Assembly: GCF_000006565.2 (NCBI RefSeq)
Contig: NC_031472.1
Span: forward strand, 2,679,864-2,743,863
Length of the DNA: 64,000 bases
Reading direction: 5' to 3'
Source: Toxoplasma gondii ME49
Taxonomy: Eukaryota > Apicomplexa > Conoidasida > Eucoccidiorida > Sarcocystidae
Both the position numbers and the translations under genes were made by a program. The notes beneath the pieces were generated by a model that worked only from the letters and a program-made list of their open reading frames with translations, made no database searches and had not been told where the DNA came from. Positions 1 to 26,694 of the stretch are shown piece after piece. Numbering within the stretch: the stretch's first letter is position 1; each line of letters begins with the position of its first letter.

Positions 1-60
1 AAAATTGAAGCTCAACTGTATTTTCCGGGAATAAAGTCCTCAACGCAAGAGGCCTTCAAA

Positions 61-14675
<14,615 letters not shown>

Positions 14676-16202
14676 AGACCCGGAAGAAAAGGACTTCTAC
14701 TAGGATAAATTCACAGAACAGAGCATCCGCACTCTGTGTGCGAGTCAAACGAGACACCACGGTCATCGATTTATCTATCTATATCGGAACATTCATCCAT
14801 ATGTAAGGAAATATTGTGTACGCTTGTCTTCGATGATTAGACTTGTGCTGGAGCTGAGTATACGGAATATCATTAACAGGAACCTGGCGACACTATGACA
14901 GGCATTCCGATATCGGGGCAGGAGCAGATCTATAGAAATACATGTAATGACACAAATGCATACGTCAATTTGCATTTCTCCCGTTTTAAATAACTGCATG
15001 CAGGAAAAAGTGGTTCCGACGATACCGGTAGCGCTGCAGTCATAGGTGATGCAATAGGTTACCGGATATTGCCGAGTAATCCTTACACACACGTATATGT
15101 CTATATGTACAACGGATTGCCTTTAGATTCTTATGAAATGGAAAGAAGACCTCGAAGCCCACAGCGAGTTTCATCGAGGCGACAGCGCCCACGAGGAACG
15201 AAAGCATTTCCTTGGGGACTCATTTCTCCAGGAGACAGTCGAAAAATAAATCGAAGACAGGAACGCTGAATCAGGGAGGGGAAGAGAGGCCTGTGAAACG
15301 TACATTTCATTCTGTGGTGGAACAACTTTCGCCACATACGCATATTTAGTTATGTCCGCATATGCAAAATGTATATTCGTGTGTATACAAGGAGACGAGC
15401 CGCTATGCGTATGAATGAATGTTTTTTGTTTGCCTCCGTAAAAGATCGAGACAACCTTTCTTGTCTTCCCTTTCAAGGCGCCTTTTCGGCATGCGTGCTG
15501 TCTGGGCCCTTGTGCAAGTGACCGGTGATCTTGGGAGGGAAGCTTCGAATTTTAAGTTTCTGGCGTAAAACAACCCCTCTTCCATTAAATCGTTGCTCTC
15601 ATTAGCGACCAGGAACGACGCAGACAGTGATTATATATACATCTGGGCGTACCCTGGGACTGTCAACACAACATAGACATGTATGTATAAATATGATTAT
15701 TTATTGGGATTTGCTCACGGAGTACTTTACGTACATACATATTTGTTTTGTTGTCTGCCGAGGAATGTTTTCCTGTTGTAATTACACGCGACTACAAGGT
15801 CCTCTCAGGAGTCTCGTGTGGGACCCACCCTTTCGTTCGCCGTCCCGGCACGAACGAATGAGAACGTTCTCCAAACGCATGCGTCAACCACAGCCTTGTG
15901 CCTTGCAAGTTGCTCTCACAGCCAACATAACTCTTTGCAAAACTATATTAATAAAAATACAAATATATCCGTTTGAAGATACACATATGACGGAGCGTAC
16001 ACATGCAGAGAGGAACACGAGTATGCCTGAAACGCTTTTGGAAGCATCTGCAGATGCGCGGGCATGTGGATACATGTCCCTCGGCATACGCCTTCTCCCT
16101 TTTCGCTCTCTTTGAGCATGTGCATAAATAAAGGAGACACAATCAGGACTGCTAGCATCGGGAGGAATTGAGGGGTTCTTCTCCCTGACGACGATTGAAG
16201 CG

Positions 16203-16330
16203 ACACCTAGATATGTAAGTGTATGTACGGACATAAAGATATGTAGATGTATGCAGATGAACACAGATAGGTAGAGAAATGTAGTTAGAACTATACGAAT
16301 AGAAGTACGTCGATCGAACTAAGTGCACAT
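16203..16330. repeat. Degenerate TATGTA/GATGTA tandem-like tract
   Basis: Words such as GTATGTA, ATATGTAG, GATGTATG and AGATAGGTAG recur every 8-14 bases without a strict unit. This reads as a decayed microsatellite next to the 3' ends of two genes. Confidence 0.5.
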
Positions 16331-16796
16331 ATGGTAATGCATAGATCAGTAAACATAGATCAAAATCGGCAAGCGAATCTGTCGACTGGGTAGGACAATG
16401 CCCGGGGGAAATTTGTGGTAGGTGCGGGGAGACATGGAAGGCGCGAGCTGTCCACATGTCAGGGTTTTAAAGATGGCGGATCCATGGGCTTCGAGATCAT
16501 GTTCCTTCGCTTTGTACTTGAAACGTTTAGACAAAAAGTACTAAAAGAGTCACCAAATGCCTCCGTTTAATCACCCTAAATGACCACACACGCCTGTATA
16601 TTTCTGTTTTTATATAAACACAGATATGTATACGGATATGTACGTATGGAGATATGCATGTGTATCCATGCGTACATCCATGTATATAATGCACGCTCAA
16701 GCTACATCCGTGTGTGCATCTACACATCCCTATCGACCCTCACGGGCACATGACATGATGTTGTGAATGAATCCATTTATATATCTTTATATATCT

Positions 16797-16820
16797 TTAT
16801 ATATATATATATATATATAT
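16797..16820. repeat. (TA)n microsatellite
   Basis: TA dinucleotide tract preceded by two copies of TATATCTTTA, in the PMA1/MED10 spacer. Confidence 0.9.
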
Positions 16821-17046
16821 ACGTATCACTGAAAAGACAGAGTATGCACGTGAACATATCTGTCCTGATAAGCTTGAGACTGATTTTGCATTCTCATACA
16901 TAAGACGGGAATATGAACTGCCGCGAAACAAGCCACAGGTATCCGTGTGCGTCTGCATTTATGCATGCAGTAATATGTATGTATATTTCAACGCAGCTTG
17001 ACGGAGACACAAAAACTCTCCACGGCAAGAACAGCCAAAGGCCCTT

Positions 17047-20000
17047 TCAGCTCGCATGACTTGCTGCATTGATCGTTTCAGACGTGGGCTGTGGCGACGG
17101 GGAAGGAAGCGTAACAGCAGAAGAGGAACGCAAGGAAGACGGATGAGAGGAAGGAAAGGGGGAAGGACTGGAAGGAGGAAACTCAGCACTTGCAGACGAT
17201 GAAGGAGGGCCAGAAGAAGGAGCCGAGGCCGGAGTAGAAAAACGAGGAAAACGAGGAAGAAGGCGGTCGCATGCGTTGTAGCGTATGGCGTCATGCAGAG
17301 TGGCCTCATAAGCCTGCAAGAGGACACAGAAATCCAAACTGCGTCGAATGCGTTATCGTTCACTGACTCCGTAAAACTCGTCCACTGCGACCGCGGCGTT
17401 CGCGTCTACCTGTCGGCTGAGACTCGCGGTGACGATCGTGGAGAATCCCACAGAAACGCAAAGTTCGCAATGCAGAAACTCATAAAGATCGACCACTGTG
17501 CACGCTGACACTGGCATGTACATGTAGACACCAATATACACACATTTATACGTATCTGTGTATCGACCAGAGAGACGTCTACAGGTCTGCTGCAACGAGT
17601 CAGGAAAGCAGCAGGCGCACCAGGGGAGTTCGCCTCGCCTGTGTCGTTGCGTCGACAGAAGAAACAAGATGCAAAGGCAATTTTTTTAATGAGATAAAAG
17701 GGGAAGACCACTTACCCCGAAGGCGTCGTACACGCCACGCAGCTGGTCGTTTTTCTCCCTGTGGACGTCCAGAACGCAGCGTTTTAGCCAGTCTACGGGA
17801 TCCACATTCTTGTCCAAGGCCTGGAGAAGTCCGACGGGGACAGACGCGTTGGCGAGCTGCGAGCTTGAAGACATGTACGCCTCGAGTTTCATCAGCATGC
17901 GGTCGTAGCGGAGCCTAACGACGAAGCAGAAATGCTACATCAAGCATGGTGGTATGTCCATCAGGTACACAGAGACGTCGGCTGCAGCGCAGGCAATGCA
18001 GGAGTGTGTCTGTGCAGATTCCGAACTGTACTGGGTCGATAAACCCATGCAAGCATCCACTCGCGAGAGACAGGAACCAAAAAAGGACGAGCATCCGAGA
18101 GAGCGAGAAGAAGGTAGAAAATGGAGGGATAGAGAGACGACGAGAGGCGATAAGTGATAGAATGAGCTAGAGAGATAGCGGTAGATAATGGTATAGAGGA
18201 AGACGGATACGGAGAGGTACAGACATGGAGCTTCCCACACCTAGAGAGGACTAGAGATACAGACGGAGGCATAGGTAGTGCTCCCTACAGATATAGCGGT
18301 AGAGATATTAACAGACTTGCAGAGCAAATGGGAAAGCTCGATACAAGTAGAAACAGAGGCGCGTTTAGACACCTGGCGACGAAGGTCCTAGTCGATGGTG
18401 GGGCTTTCCAATGCATCACGAAAGACACCTCCTGCACCGCCACAGAAGAAACGGCCTCTCCACGCAGCATATACACGCTCAGACTCACCAATCTCTATAT
18501 CACGCGATCTCCACATGAACCACAAAGTTTTCCGCAGGCATGTGTGGCGATTCAAGCCGTTAACGGTCCTTATTTGGATCAAAGTGGCAGGTGCATGCGT
18601 TCATTTCCAGCGGCAGAAGGCGGAACGAAACGTAAAAGCAGACCGACTTACAGAAGTTTCGAGAGGCGGCGACTCCCTTTGTTGTCGGCCTTTCCCGGGG
18701 GGAGAATAACGGTCCCGTCCTCCAAGAGCAGCGTCAACTTTGTCAGGCAGTGCAGAGCTGAGAAGCAACGAGACAGGCGACAAGAGGCAGATCATGAGAT
18801 CGCTTTCGTCGGACTGTGGGGGCCATGTAGACGGGAGGGAAAGGCCCAGTTCTTTATCTCTCTTTCTCGCGATGTCTTTTTTCCATTTGGCTGCTGCAGA
18901 AGGCGCACACATGTTTGTACAGCATTCTTTGTCTTGTTTCTGAATCTCCTCTTCTGCCCGCGACTCGAGCCGGCTTCCTGCACGCTTTCCTTCTCCCCCC
19001 TCCAGATTTGAGTTTCTCTGCTGGGAGAAAAAAAAACACGGAGGCCTCCACGATAACAACATTCGTTCAAAGGCGAAACAGTCTCATGTTTTTATTCTTC
19101 GCTTTTTTAGAAACAAGAAGATATCTTTCGATTCTTCACTGCGTCTCATTTTCGCTGGAAAGGGCAACATCTGTCAACCTAGCCGTGCCGCTCTACCAAC
19201 TCTGCTTTTATTCTCTCGACTTCAAACACACATACAGGCACACACACCTATCCGTCTGTCTTCACGAACATATATATATATATATATATATATGTCAAAG
19301 GATATTGGCACGATACGGGAGCTCGAAAAAATCACGGACCCTGTGTTCAGCAGGCACACATTGTGCTGAGAGGACGAACACAAGGCAATCCACATCGTTC
19401 AAGTTCTACGCGTGAAGCACGGACCTGTGTTATCTCTCGTATGAACTGCGAGAGCAACGTGGCGGCGGAGCAATCTTCAACGGTAGTCAGTCCTGAATAC
19501 GCTGATGCCCCTCATGATGTCTTTGCACACTGAGTAACAGTCTCTGAGGCGCAGGGGCTTTGGGCTCTCACTTTTAAAGTACAGTTTCGCAATCTTTCGG
19601 CGGTGGCGGTCACTGGCGGTCGCGGATTTGTCGCGAGGCTTTCGATGAGCTTTGCCCTGGAAACCAAGAGACACGAAACATCGAATACGGGGCCATGGAA
19701 ACAAGACCTTGTATGTTTGGTCCCTCATCTTGACAGCGAGCGTTGTTGCTAGTATTTAAGTTCCCTATCGTGACGCGTGGAACAGTTCTATGAGTCCATT
19801 CGATTTACATGCATTCAGGGATAATCCTCGATTCGTCTGTAGTATACCCGCCACGGGAGGGACTGTCTATTGTGTACAGCAGGTCGAAAGACGGAGAAAG
19901 GTGCATCTACGCCTTGACATGTCCACAGACGAACGACCTTTTGCAAATCTGCGCCCTTCATCTGACTGACTTCAACTTTCCTGGCTTAGATTCACATAGT

Positions 20001-20351
20001 TCGCACCTCGGCTGTCGCGTCTCCCGCAACTTTCGCGCGTTTGGTCGGACCCTCAGGGTCGCCGTGGTTTGGACTCGCGGGGGCGGCCCGGACGTCGTCG
20101 TCGCTGTCGTTTCCACCGTCACTGCTGAAGTTCGAGAGAGAAGAATGGTCGTCTGAAGAAGCATTCACGTCGCCGTCTGGTTCATCGGGCGCGGGAAACG
20201 AAGAAGAGAGAGCAGTAGGAAGAGACGAAGGAAACGGAGACGACGAAGAGGGTGTGACGGAATGGGCAGCGTATGGGTGTGGAGGTGACGGATCGAGAGA
20301 CTCGACGCCCGTCACTGCAGGGAAAGAAGTGGAAGAGGGCTGCAGCGACAT
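17047..20351 (-). CDS. MED10: Divergent Mediator complex subunit 10
   Basis: Middle-module subunit of Mediator, the coactivator that links transcription factors to RNA polymerase II in the nucleus. Five exons on the minus strand: 20351-20007, 19656-19572, 18757-18652, 17914-17716, 17313-17047. They join in phase to about 333 residues, with good donors (GTGCGA, GTGAGA, GTAAGT, GTAAGT). The start is the first ATG after an in-frame TGA. The MED10 core is about residues 135-270: a leucine-rich helix (LTKLTLLLEDG...), KLLLRYDRMLMKLEAY, then the hallmark VPVGLLQALD-N-DP, a conserved cysteine (LKRCVLDV) and KNDQLRGVYDAF, which lines up with the family's P-hh-hID-NP...NQ.hkGK pattern. About 115 serine/proline/aspartate-rich residues precede the core and about 60 S/P-rich residues follow it. 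Usual MED10 proteins are about 130-200 residues. Identity rests on motif similarity, not a search. Confidence 0.75.
18120..18320. repeat. Degenerate GAGATAGCGGTAGATA-type repeat in MED10 intron 3
   Basis: Purine-rich words (AGAGATAGCGG, TAGATAATGG, TAGAGGAAG, ATAGCGGTAGAGATA) recur irregularly. The same GATATAGCGGTAGA-like word appears at about 18172 and 18292. Confidence 0.5.
19270..19293. repeat. (TA)n microsatellite in MED10 intron 2
   Basis: Pure TA dinucleotide tract between MED10 exons 2 and 3. Confidence 0.95.
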
Positions 20352-21937
20352 GCTTGTCACTGGCTGAAGCGGAAGAGGCCGTCAAAGGCACCTGCGAGTG
20401 ACTCGCTTTCGTGTCTCACAGCTCCTTGCGCGAGCCGAGCCCCGGCGCGCAAGACAGGCGTCGAGAAATCAGAAAGCAGGACGAAGCGAAATACAGAAGG
20501 GATATGCGAAAAAGAGAAAGGGGAGAAGAGCGACGAGAAAGGAAACAAAAGAGTAGGCGAATAAAACGAAGGAGGGAAGAGTGACCCAACACAGAAAGGA
20601 AAAGGAAGAGAGGGGGGGACAAAAGAGGATCCAATTATGGAATGCTAAGACTTTGGGACTGGTCCTCATTTGACCTTCTTGGGAAGCATGCCCACTTTTA
20701 AGACAGAGACGTGTACCCTCCTAACAGAGGCAGCGGTCTTTCCTCTCTTCCTTCGTCTCCTTGCATTCACTAGTTTCCTAGTCCTTCTTTAGTCCACCTT
20801 CCCTTCTGTAGTTTTCTTCTGTCGCATCCTTTCCCCGCCGTCTGCTCCCTGTAGCATTTCATGAGCGTTGTATCCCCAGAAAGGCGGCTCGGAAGCACAG
20901 CAACGAATCGTACTAATTCCACCAAGCGAGGGAAGAGTGAATAGAAAAGATGAAGAAGAAACGCCAGGTGTTTCGTAGAAAGGGAGGGAAGGTGAAGGAG
21001 AGAGACAAGACAGGCACGATGCGAGACACGCACACTCAGCCGCTTCCTGGCCTGCGGCTCTTCTGTTTCCAATCCAGCGCTTCCAGAGCAAGTCACCTCA
21101 GCAGAGCCTCAGTGCCTTTAGCCGCGGAACAGGAAAAATAAGAGAAAAGAGAAGGAGAAGATCTGGAACAAGGGGAGGGTTCGTCGTTCCTTCTTTGCCA
21201 GAGAACGCGCGTTTGCGTTTGCAACATAGACTGCATGCATCCTGCTTGCGCGTCGCCGCCGGGACTGCACAGACGACCGAGAGACGAGTAGGCTCGTACG
21301 GTTTTCTCCTACTTCTTCACAGAAGCGTTTTTTCCCGGTGGGGCGGTTGACTGCGCATTTCCGTTTTCCCTTCCTCGGCGGTTTTTCCTCTGCGTCGCTC
21401 TTTCTTCTCCGCTCTCTCGCTTCGAGTCCAACCGCGGGCGGGACCGCCAGGGGGGACTTTGATTTTTTCTGGGCTTGGCGCACGAGATTTCGCGTTTTCA
21501 ATTTGAGTCGCGCGGCGCCGAAGCAGTCCTTGACAAAGCGTTTCTGTCGACCTCCGTTGGAGGGTGAAGAAGCTTTTTTCTTTCCCTGGCCCCCACGAGC
21601 ACACTCCGGTCTTGCGTCGATTCTATCGCGCTCTGTTCTTTTCTGTGGCGCTCTGTCCCCGATCGCGGCTGCAGGGGTCTACTCGCGACAGCTGCTGGTC
21701 GTCACGCATAGATGGTCCACAAAGCTTGTAGAGGTCCATAGACAGGGTAGCGTGCTGGCTCACTGATATGCATACATGCCCCGATTCATGGATCCAGTTT
21801 GCATGTATATATGAACCCAGGTCAAGTATTCTGAGTATGCGTTACACGTGGATTGTCTCGTTCGGCGTCGTCTGTGTCTCGAAAGGGTATGCTTCTTCTA
21901 TGTTGTTTCCCAGCGTTTCATTGTTTTCGATCGCAAA
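20352..21937. promoter_or_regulatory. Head-to-head intergenic region between MED10 and PRPS
   Basis: About 1.6 kb separates the two opposed start codons, so both promoters must lie here. It contains two copies of AGAGACG (20705-20711 and 21280-21286), which match the WGAGACG element described in Toxoplasma promoters. The left part is very purine-rich on the plus strand (20460-20620). I see no convincing gene inside. Confidence 0.5.
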
Positions 21938-23974
21938 ATGGTGAGTGTCTGGCGTGCGAAATCGGCGTTCAGCCTTTCTTTCCTTTCTTCCTCCTCCGCT
22001 TCCTTCTCCATCATGACACCTTTGTCTTCATTCTCTCTCTCGTGTAGCCGTTTGTCTTCGTCGGGTGTCTCTTCGCCCCGCGTTTTTGCGAACACCGAGC
22101 ACCGCGGCCCTTCCTCCTCTGCCTCGCCGTCGTGCGTCGCCTTTGCTGCCTCGTCGTTTCTCCTCCGGGACGGTCAGACGTCTCGGTCTCAAACCTCACA
22201 GTGTCGGCTGCTCTCCTCCACGACAGTGTGCAGGCCCCGCCACCGGCCTCGGAGATTCGCCCCCGCCGACACTCCGCTGTGGCACTCCGCGGCGCCCGAA
22301 CGGATCCGCCCCCCAGACAGGCCCGCCCTCGGGGCCCGCGGCACAGAGCGCGGCGCGCCCGTGGCGCCCGTGGACCCCAGCGCCGGGGCGCGCCTCGACA
22401 GAGACCTGAGGGACACAGGTGCCCTGGACGGGAACGGAACGGAGATCAAGAGCCCGTTCGCCCTGGCGGTGGCGTTCGCGGTTGTTGCCTCCTCGTTCCT
22501 TTACGGAGGCACAAATCGCCCCAGCAAAGTGCGCGCGGACGCATCACTCTCCTCCTCGGCTTCGGCTCCCGCAGCGCGCCTTGCGCCCCCCACACCTCCA
22601 GAGCTCGTGACTCTTCTCGCCTCGTCACCCGCCTCCTCGCCGGCTCTCTGTGTGGAGAAGAGCGTCGCCCCCGAGTTGCCGCCTTCGGTGCCAGACGCAC
22701 CGTCTGTTCCCTTGCCTGTCGTAGCTGAGGCTGCCGACTCAGCCCCGTCCGATGCAGCCTCCGCCCCGGACTCGATCTATCAGGAACTCTGCGCAGACTC
22801 GTCGCTGCAGATCTTCACAGGTACGGCCCATCCCGAGCTTGCGCGTGAGATCGCAGCGCATCTGAACGTGACGCTGGGCAGGGCCGTGCTGGGCCGCTAC
22901 GCAGACGGAGAGGTCGTCATTCAAATCCTTGACGAGGTCCGAGGCAAGGATGTATTCGTCATTCAAAGCACTCCCGCCGCGGGAGGAGACGTCCACACTT
23001 GCCTCGTTGAACTTTTCCTTCTCCTCACCGCCATTCGCAGGTAAAGAGAGCGGTAGCAAGAGAGGAGTAGACAGAAAGGGAAGGGGGCCGAGAGAATGAG
23101 GAAAAGAATACAAGCTGGAGTGAACATCGTGAACAGCGCGACTGGCGATGTATGTACGCGAGAGAAGAGGATGCTAGGAAGCCGTAGATGTAGAGGTCAC
23201 ACACTGGGTGAGGCATAACGTCCCCCACCCCCCCACCCCCCCCGTCCACCTTCTTTCTACGCGTCCCTAAAGACAAGGCAAAATGCCCGTGCCGTGTTAG
23301 GAGGTCAACTTCAATGTAAAAATCGGGTCGCGTTTTCCTTGTCTATATCGGAAGGCCATGACGCGTACATACGGAACCACATCGGCACGTGTGCTCGTGG
23401 AAACGCATTCATGTGTCTGTACGCGTGTGTGTGTGTATATATATCTATGTTGATGTGCGTTTGTATCGGCACGAGTGTCAGTCAATTCGTTTGATGGACG
23501 TTGGGTTCTCTGTGGCGACTTGTTTTCTAGAGCTTCGGCGAAGCGAATTATCGCCGTGATTCCTTGCATGCCGTACGACCGCGAGACCATGCTGACGCAT
23601 GGAGACGACAGTCTGACGCCAATGGCTGCCGCCGACCTCGCCATTCTTCTTCAGGTGAGAAGCCGCGGAAGTGCGTCGGTGGGCGTTATCTCTTATTACC
23701 ATTACAACTTCGGAAAAAGGGGACAAGTCCACTTCTTCGCGCGCAGCCAGGGGAGAAGAGGGACGTCGACGCCATGTTTTCGGTGAAGGCAAACTCGAGA
23801 CCGAAGGCATCATCAAAACGAGCTGAGGAATATGCGCGTGCCACCAGGCATCGACGGATACTCAAACGGGGACCTCCAATCCTCTCTGTCTTTTCATATG
23901 TTTTTGTTCGTATCCAACAGAGCCCACGCAATGTGACATGCCACTCAACAAGAGCAGGGGCAAGAATTTATATC

Positions 23975-24008
<34 letters not shown>

Positions 24009-24710
24009 CACAGGGGTATAGGCGATTGACCGGTAGACTATGGGTGCCGTGAGGGTGACGCGGTGAAATGAGAAACAAGCGTGTGTGTAGACGAATGTAT
24101 TTGGTCATGTGGCGTTCGTGGTGGCCTTTCTGTTCGTGCATAGAGCTAGAGAATGAACCTTTGTTGATTTTTTTCTTTGTGGCTGCATAGGTTTGCGGCG
24201 CGGACGGGGTCATGTTTGTCGACATCCACAACCCACGGATGGAGGGCTTCTTTACTTCGCCCCACGGGCCGCCGCTGCCGATGACAAACATCTTGCCCCA
24301 CCGCCTCGCCGTCAAGTACTTCCAGAAGAAGGAACTTTTCCGCCCTGTGGTAAGGCGCGAAGGAAGACGCAAACACGCACATGTGAAGATCCCTTTGTCG
24401 GGTGTCGAGGTCCAAAAGTGATATGTTTATTTGTATGTCAGTGTCAATTTAGGTGCGTATGTTTACATGCGTAAGTACGTATGTAGACGTACATAGTGGC
24501 TGCGCACAGGTGTACTCCTGTACGTAAATCCACACATGCACATGCATACATTTGCAAATCTGCGTAAGTGTATGCGTTCAGTTGTTTGTCTATTTGAAAA
24601 AAATGGTGAGGTAGAGATAAATCTGCGGTCGCTCATCGAGCGGCGATGCCCATGTATCTACGGTACCCTACGCTCCGCCGTGTGTGCATATCTCTCTCGG
24701 TTTCCCGGAG

Positions 24711-24741
<31 letters not shown>

Positions 24742-26694
24742 AATATGTATATATATATATATACATATATGCACATATCGTTAATGAAGGGGTCGAGCCT
24801 TGAGGAAGATAGTGATTCACGAAGCGTGTTTTGTACGCCTGCACGTGGGTCGCAGGTCGTCGCTACCGACAACACGGCCGGCGAGAAAGCGATGGCTTTC
24901 TGGTCGATGCTGAAAAAAAACGGCATCAACGCTGGGTTTACCACCATGGTAGGCGCGGCGCTATTGCCAAAATAACGTGGACCCACAGAAGGATCGACGC
25001 AGTCAACTGCAGACACTATAACTACACACATGCCCACATGCATACAGAGCTTTTCTGACTATACTAGCATGAATATATATATTCAGAGGTACACGCATCC
25101 ATTGGTGCATAGCCATATATGTACATAGGTGATCATATACGGACCCCGATACGCATGACAATACGGGATCCCAAGGTAGACACAGCCAGCGTCCCCCACG
25201 CATATATATATATATATATATGTATAAACATATATATCTCATGTCATATATCTCTGTAGGCGAGTCTCTCTTGCATGCAGGTGCGTGTGAAATATAGGTG
25301 CATGCAAGTTGTTGGGTCGCCCTTGTTTGAGCGCCATCGACAGACTCTTTCTTTTTTTCTGGTTCAGGTCTGTGATGCACCAAAACGGGAAGTGAGAGAA
25401 GGCACTCCAATTCTCTTCTCCAGCGCTGGCGCAGACCAGCCTTCTAGGGGTTCGGATGAGGGCGATAAGAACGGAGTCACGCTGAACCACGTGGGAGACG
25501 TCGAGGGATGCGACTGCATCATCGTCGACGACATCGTCGACACCGGGGAGAAGGCAGCGGCCACTGCGAAGGAACTCCAGGCTGGTGGCGCCCGAAGAAT
25601 CTTCATGCTCGCCACCCACGGAGTCCTTTTCAAGGGCGCTGTAGACCGAATCAACAAAAGCCCCATCCAGGAAGTAGGCATCGCGAATACAAAGATACTA
25701 AAAAAAAACAGAGACAGAAGGACAAAAATTACCAATGCGGAGAGGTTGAGAGAGAATGACGAGGAATGTTATTCCGGGGAATCTGCCATGGGGGCAGTCT
25801 GAGGCCGCCCAGTAAGCGTCCGATCGTTAGGTTCTTGCGGGTTGCGAATCGCAGGAGGCAAGGGAAGAAACGAGACAGGGTAGATACAAAGAAACAAAAT
25901 CTGACTGTATCTTTTGCTAGCTCTCGTCATGTTCACAGAACATGGATTGTCTCTGTCAGACTATCTTAATCCTTCGTGTCTGTTTTCGTTTGAAGCTCCG
26001 GGGGTGATCCTTGTTTGTTAGTCTGGTGTAGGAGGTCTGCTTCCGAGGGTCCATTTTCACTACCTTTCACGTTGCTTCCCTTTTTGTTTCTGCTCTTTGT
26101 TTGTGACGTTTTACCCGTGCCGCTTTCTAGACGTGTGGGTGTTTACGTTCTCAGTCTGGGGTTCGCAGTCTCCTTTTCTGAGTCGTTGTGACCGCTGCAA
26201 GCCACCTGGTTGCTGAGTCAGGCGAGACTCGGCCTTGCAGCTTGCCTGTGAGATGCAAAGAGTCCTTTGCTGTCGCTTCGCGACTGTATTTTCGAGCGTT
26301 TCGAAAGCAGCGTTTCTGTGTTCCAAGTGCTCCCCAGTGCCACTCAGACAGCGTGGGTTGGCCGCATCACATGGCATCAAAATCGTATTGTCTATTTTCT
26401 TTCACTGGCATACCCGATATATCTGGAGATGCGCGCAAAACGCTTAACTCGGTTTTGTTTCTCCCCGCTTTTTACCCGACTTCATGCGTTTCGCTTGCCT
26501 CTTATGCGTAGGTCATTCTCACCAACACGGTCCCCATTCCGCCGCACATCTTCTGCGAGAAGCTGGTCGTGCTGTCTGTGGGGAAACTGATGGCTGAGGC
26601 TATCAAGCGCGTGCATGCGGAGGAGTCGCTATCAAGTCTATTCGAGTGTCGCACGAACCCGGGTCCATCCACCAAAGCCTCTACCTCCAAGTAG
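21938..26694 (+). CDS. Ribose-phosphate pyrophosphokinase (PRPP synthetase) with long N-terminal extension
   Basis: Makes phosphoribosyl pyrophosphate from ribose-5-phosphate and ATP, feeding nucleotide synthesis. Six exons: 21938-23040, 23531-23654, 24191-24349, 24856-24948, 25368-25673, 26512-26694; phases agree and give 655 residues. The catalytic region begins near residue 290 (LQIFTGTAHPELAREIAAHL, RYADGE, AVIPCMPYDR) and holds the family's FVDIH...EGFF, a KREVRE flexible-loop candidate, the PRPP-binding loop VDDIVDTGEKA and LATHGVL. The first 60 residues are Ser/Arg-rich and nearly free of acidic residues, like a transit peptide. A hydrophobic stretch (FALAVAFAVVASSFLY) lies near residues 172-187, followed by a Pro/Ala/Ser linker. 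Standard enzymes have about 315 residues and lack this extension. The usual PDAGGAKR motif is replaced by TDNTAGEKA. The start ATG is followed by GTGAGT, so a 5' splice right at the start codon is a possible alternative. Confidence 0.9.
23221..23245 (-). other. C-run tract (potential minus-strand G-quadruplex) in PRPS intron 1
   Basis: Three C-runs of 5 to 8 bases separated by single A residues on the plus strand, giving long G-runs on the minus strand. It lies about 180 bases after the exon 1 donor. Confidence 0.6.
23979..24006. repeat. (TA)n microsatellite in PRPS intron 2
   Basis: Pure TA dinucleotides between PRPS exons 2 and 3. Confidence 0.95.
24711..24770. repeat. Compound (TA)n-(TG)n-(TA)n microsatellite in PRPS intron 3
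   Basis: TA tract, a short TGTGTGTG stretch, then a second TA tract, just before exon 4. Confidence 0.95.
25202..25222. repeat. (TA)n microsatellite in PRPS intron 4
   Basis: Pure TA dinucleotides about 145 bases before exon 5. Confidence 0.95.

Larger units (their letters stand above)
14676..17046. other. Convergent spacer between PMA1 (+) and MED10 (-)
   Basis: AT-rich sequence with many degenerate TATGTA/CATACA words and a (TA)n tract near 16797. I see no reading frame with gene-like content. It should hold the 3' untranslated regions of both flanking genes, and further PMA1 exons if the donor at 14655 is used. Confidence 0.6.
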
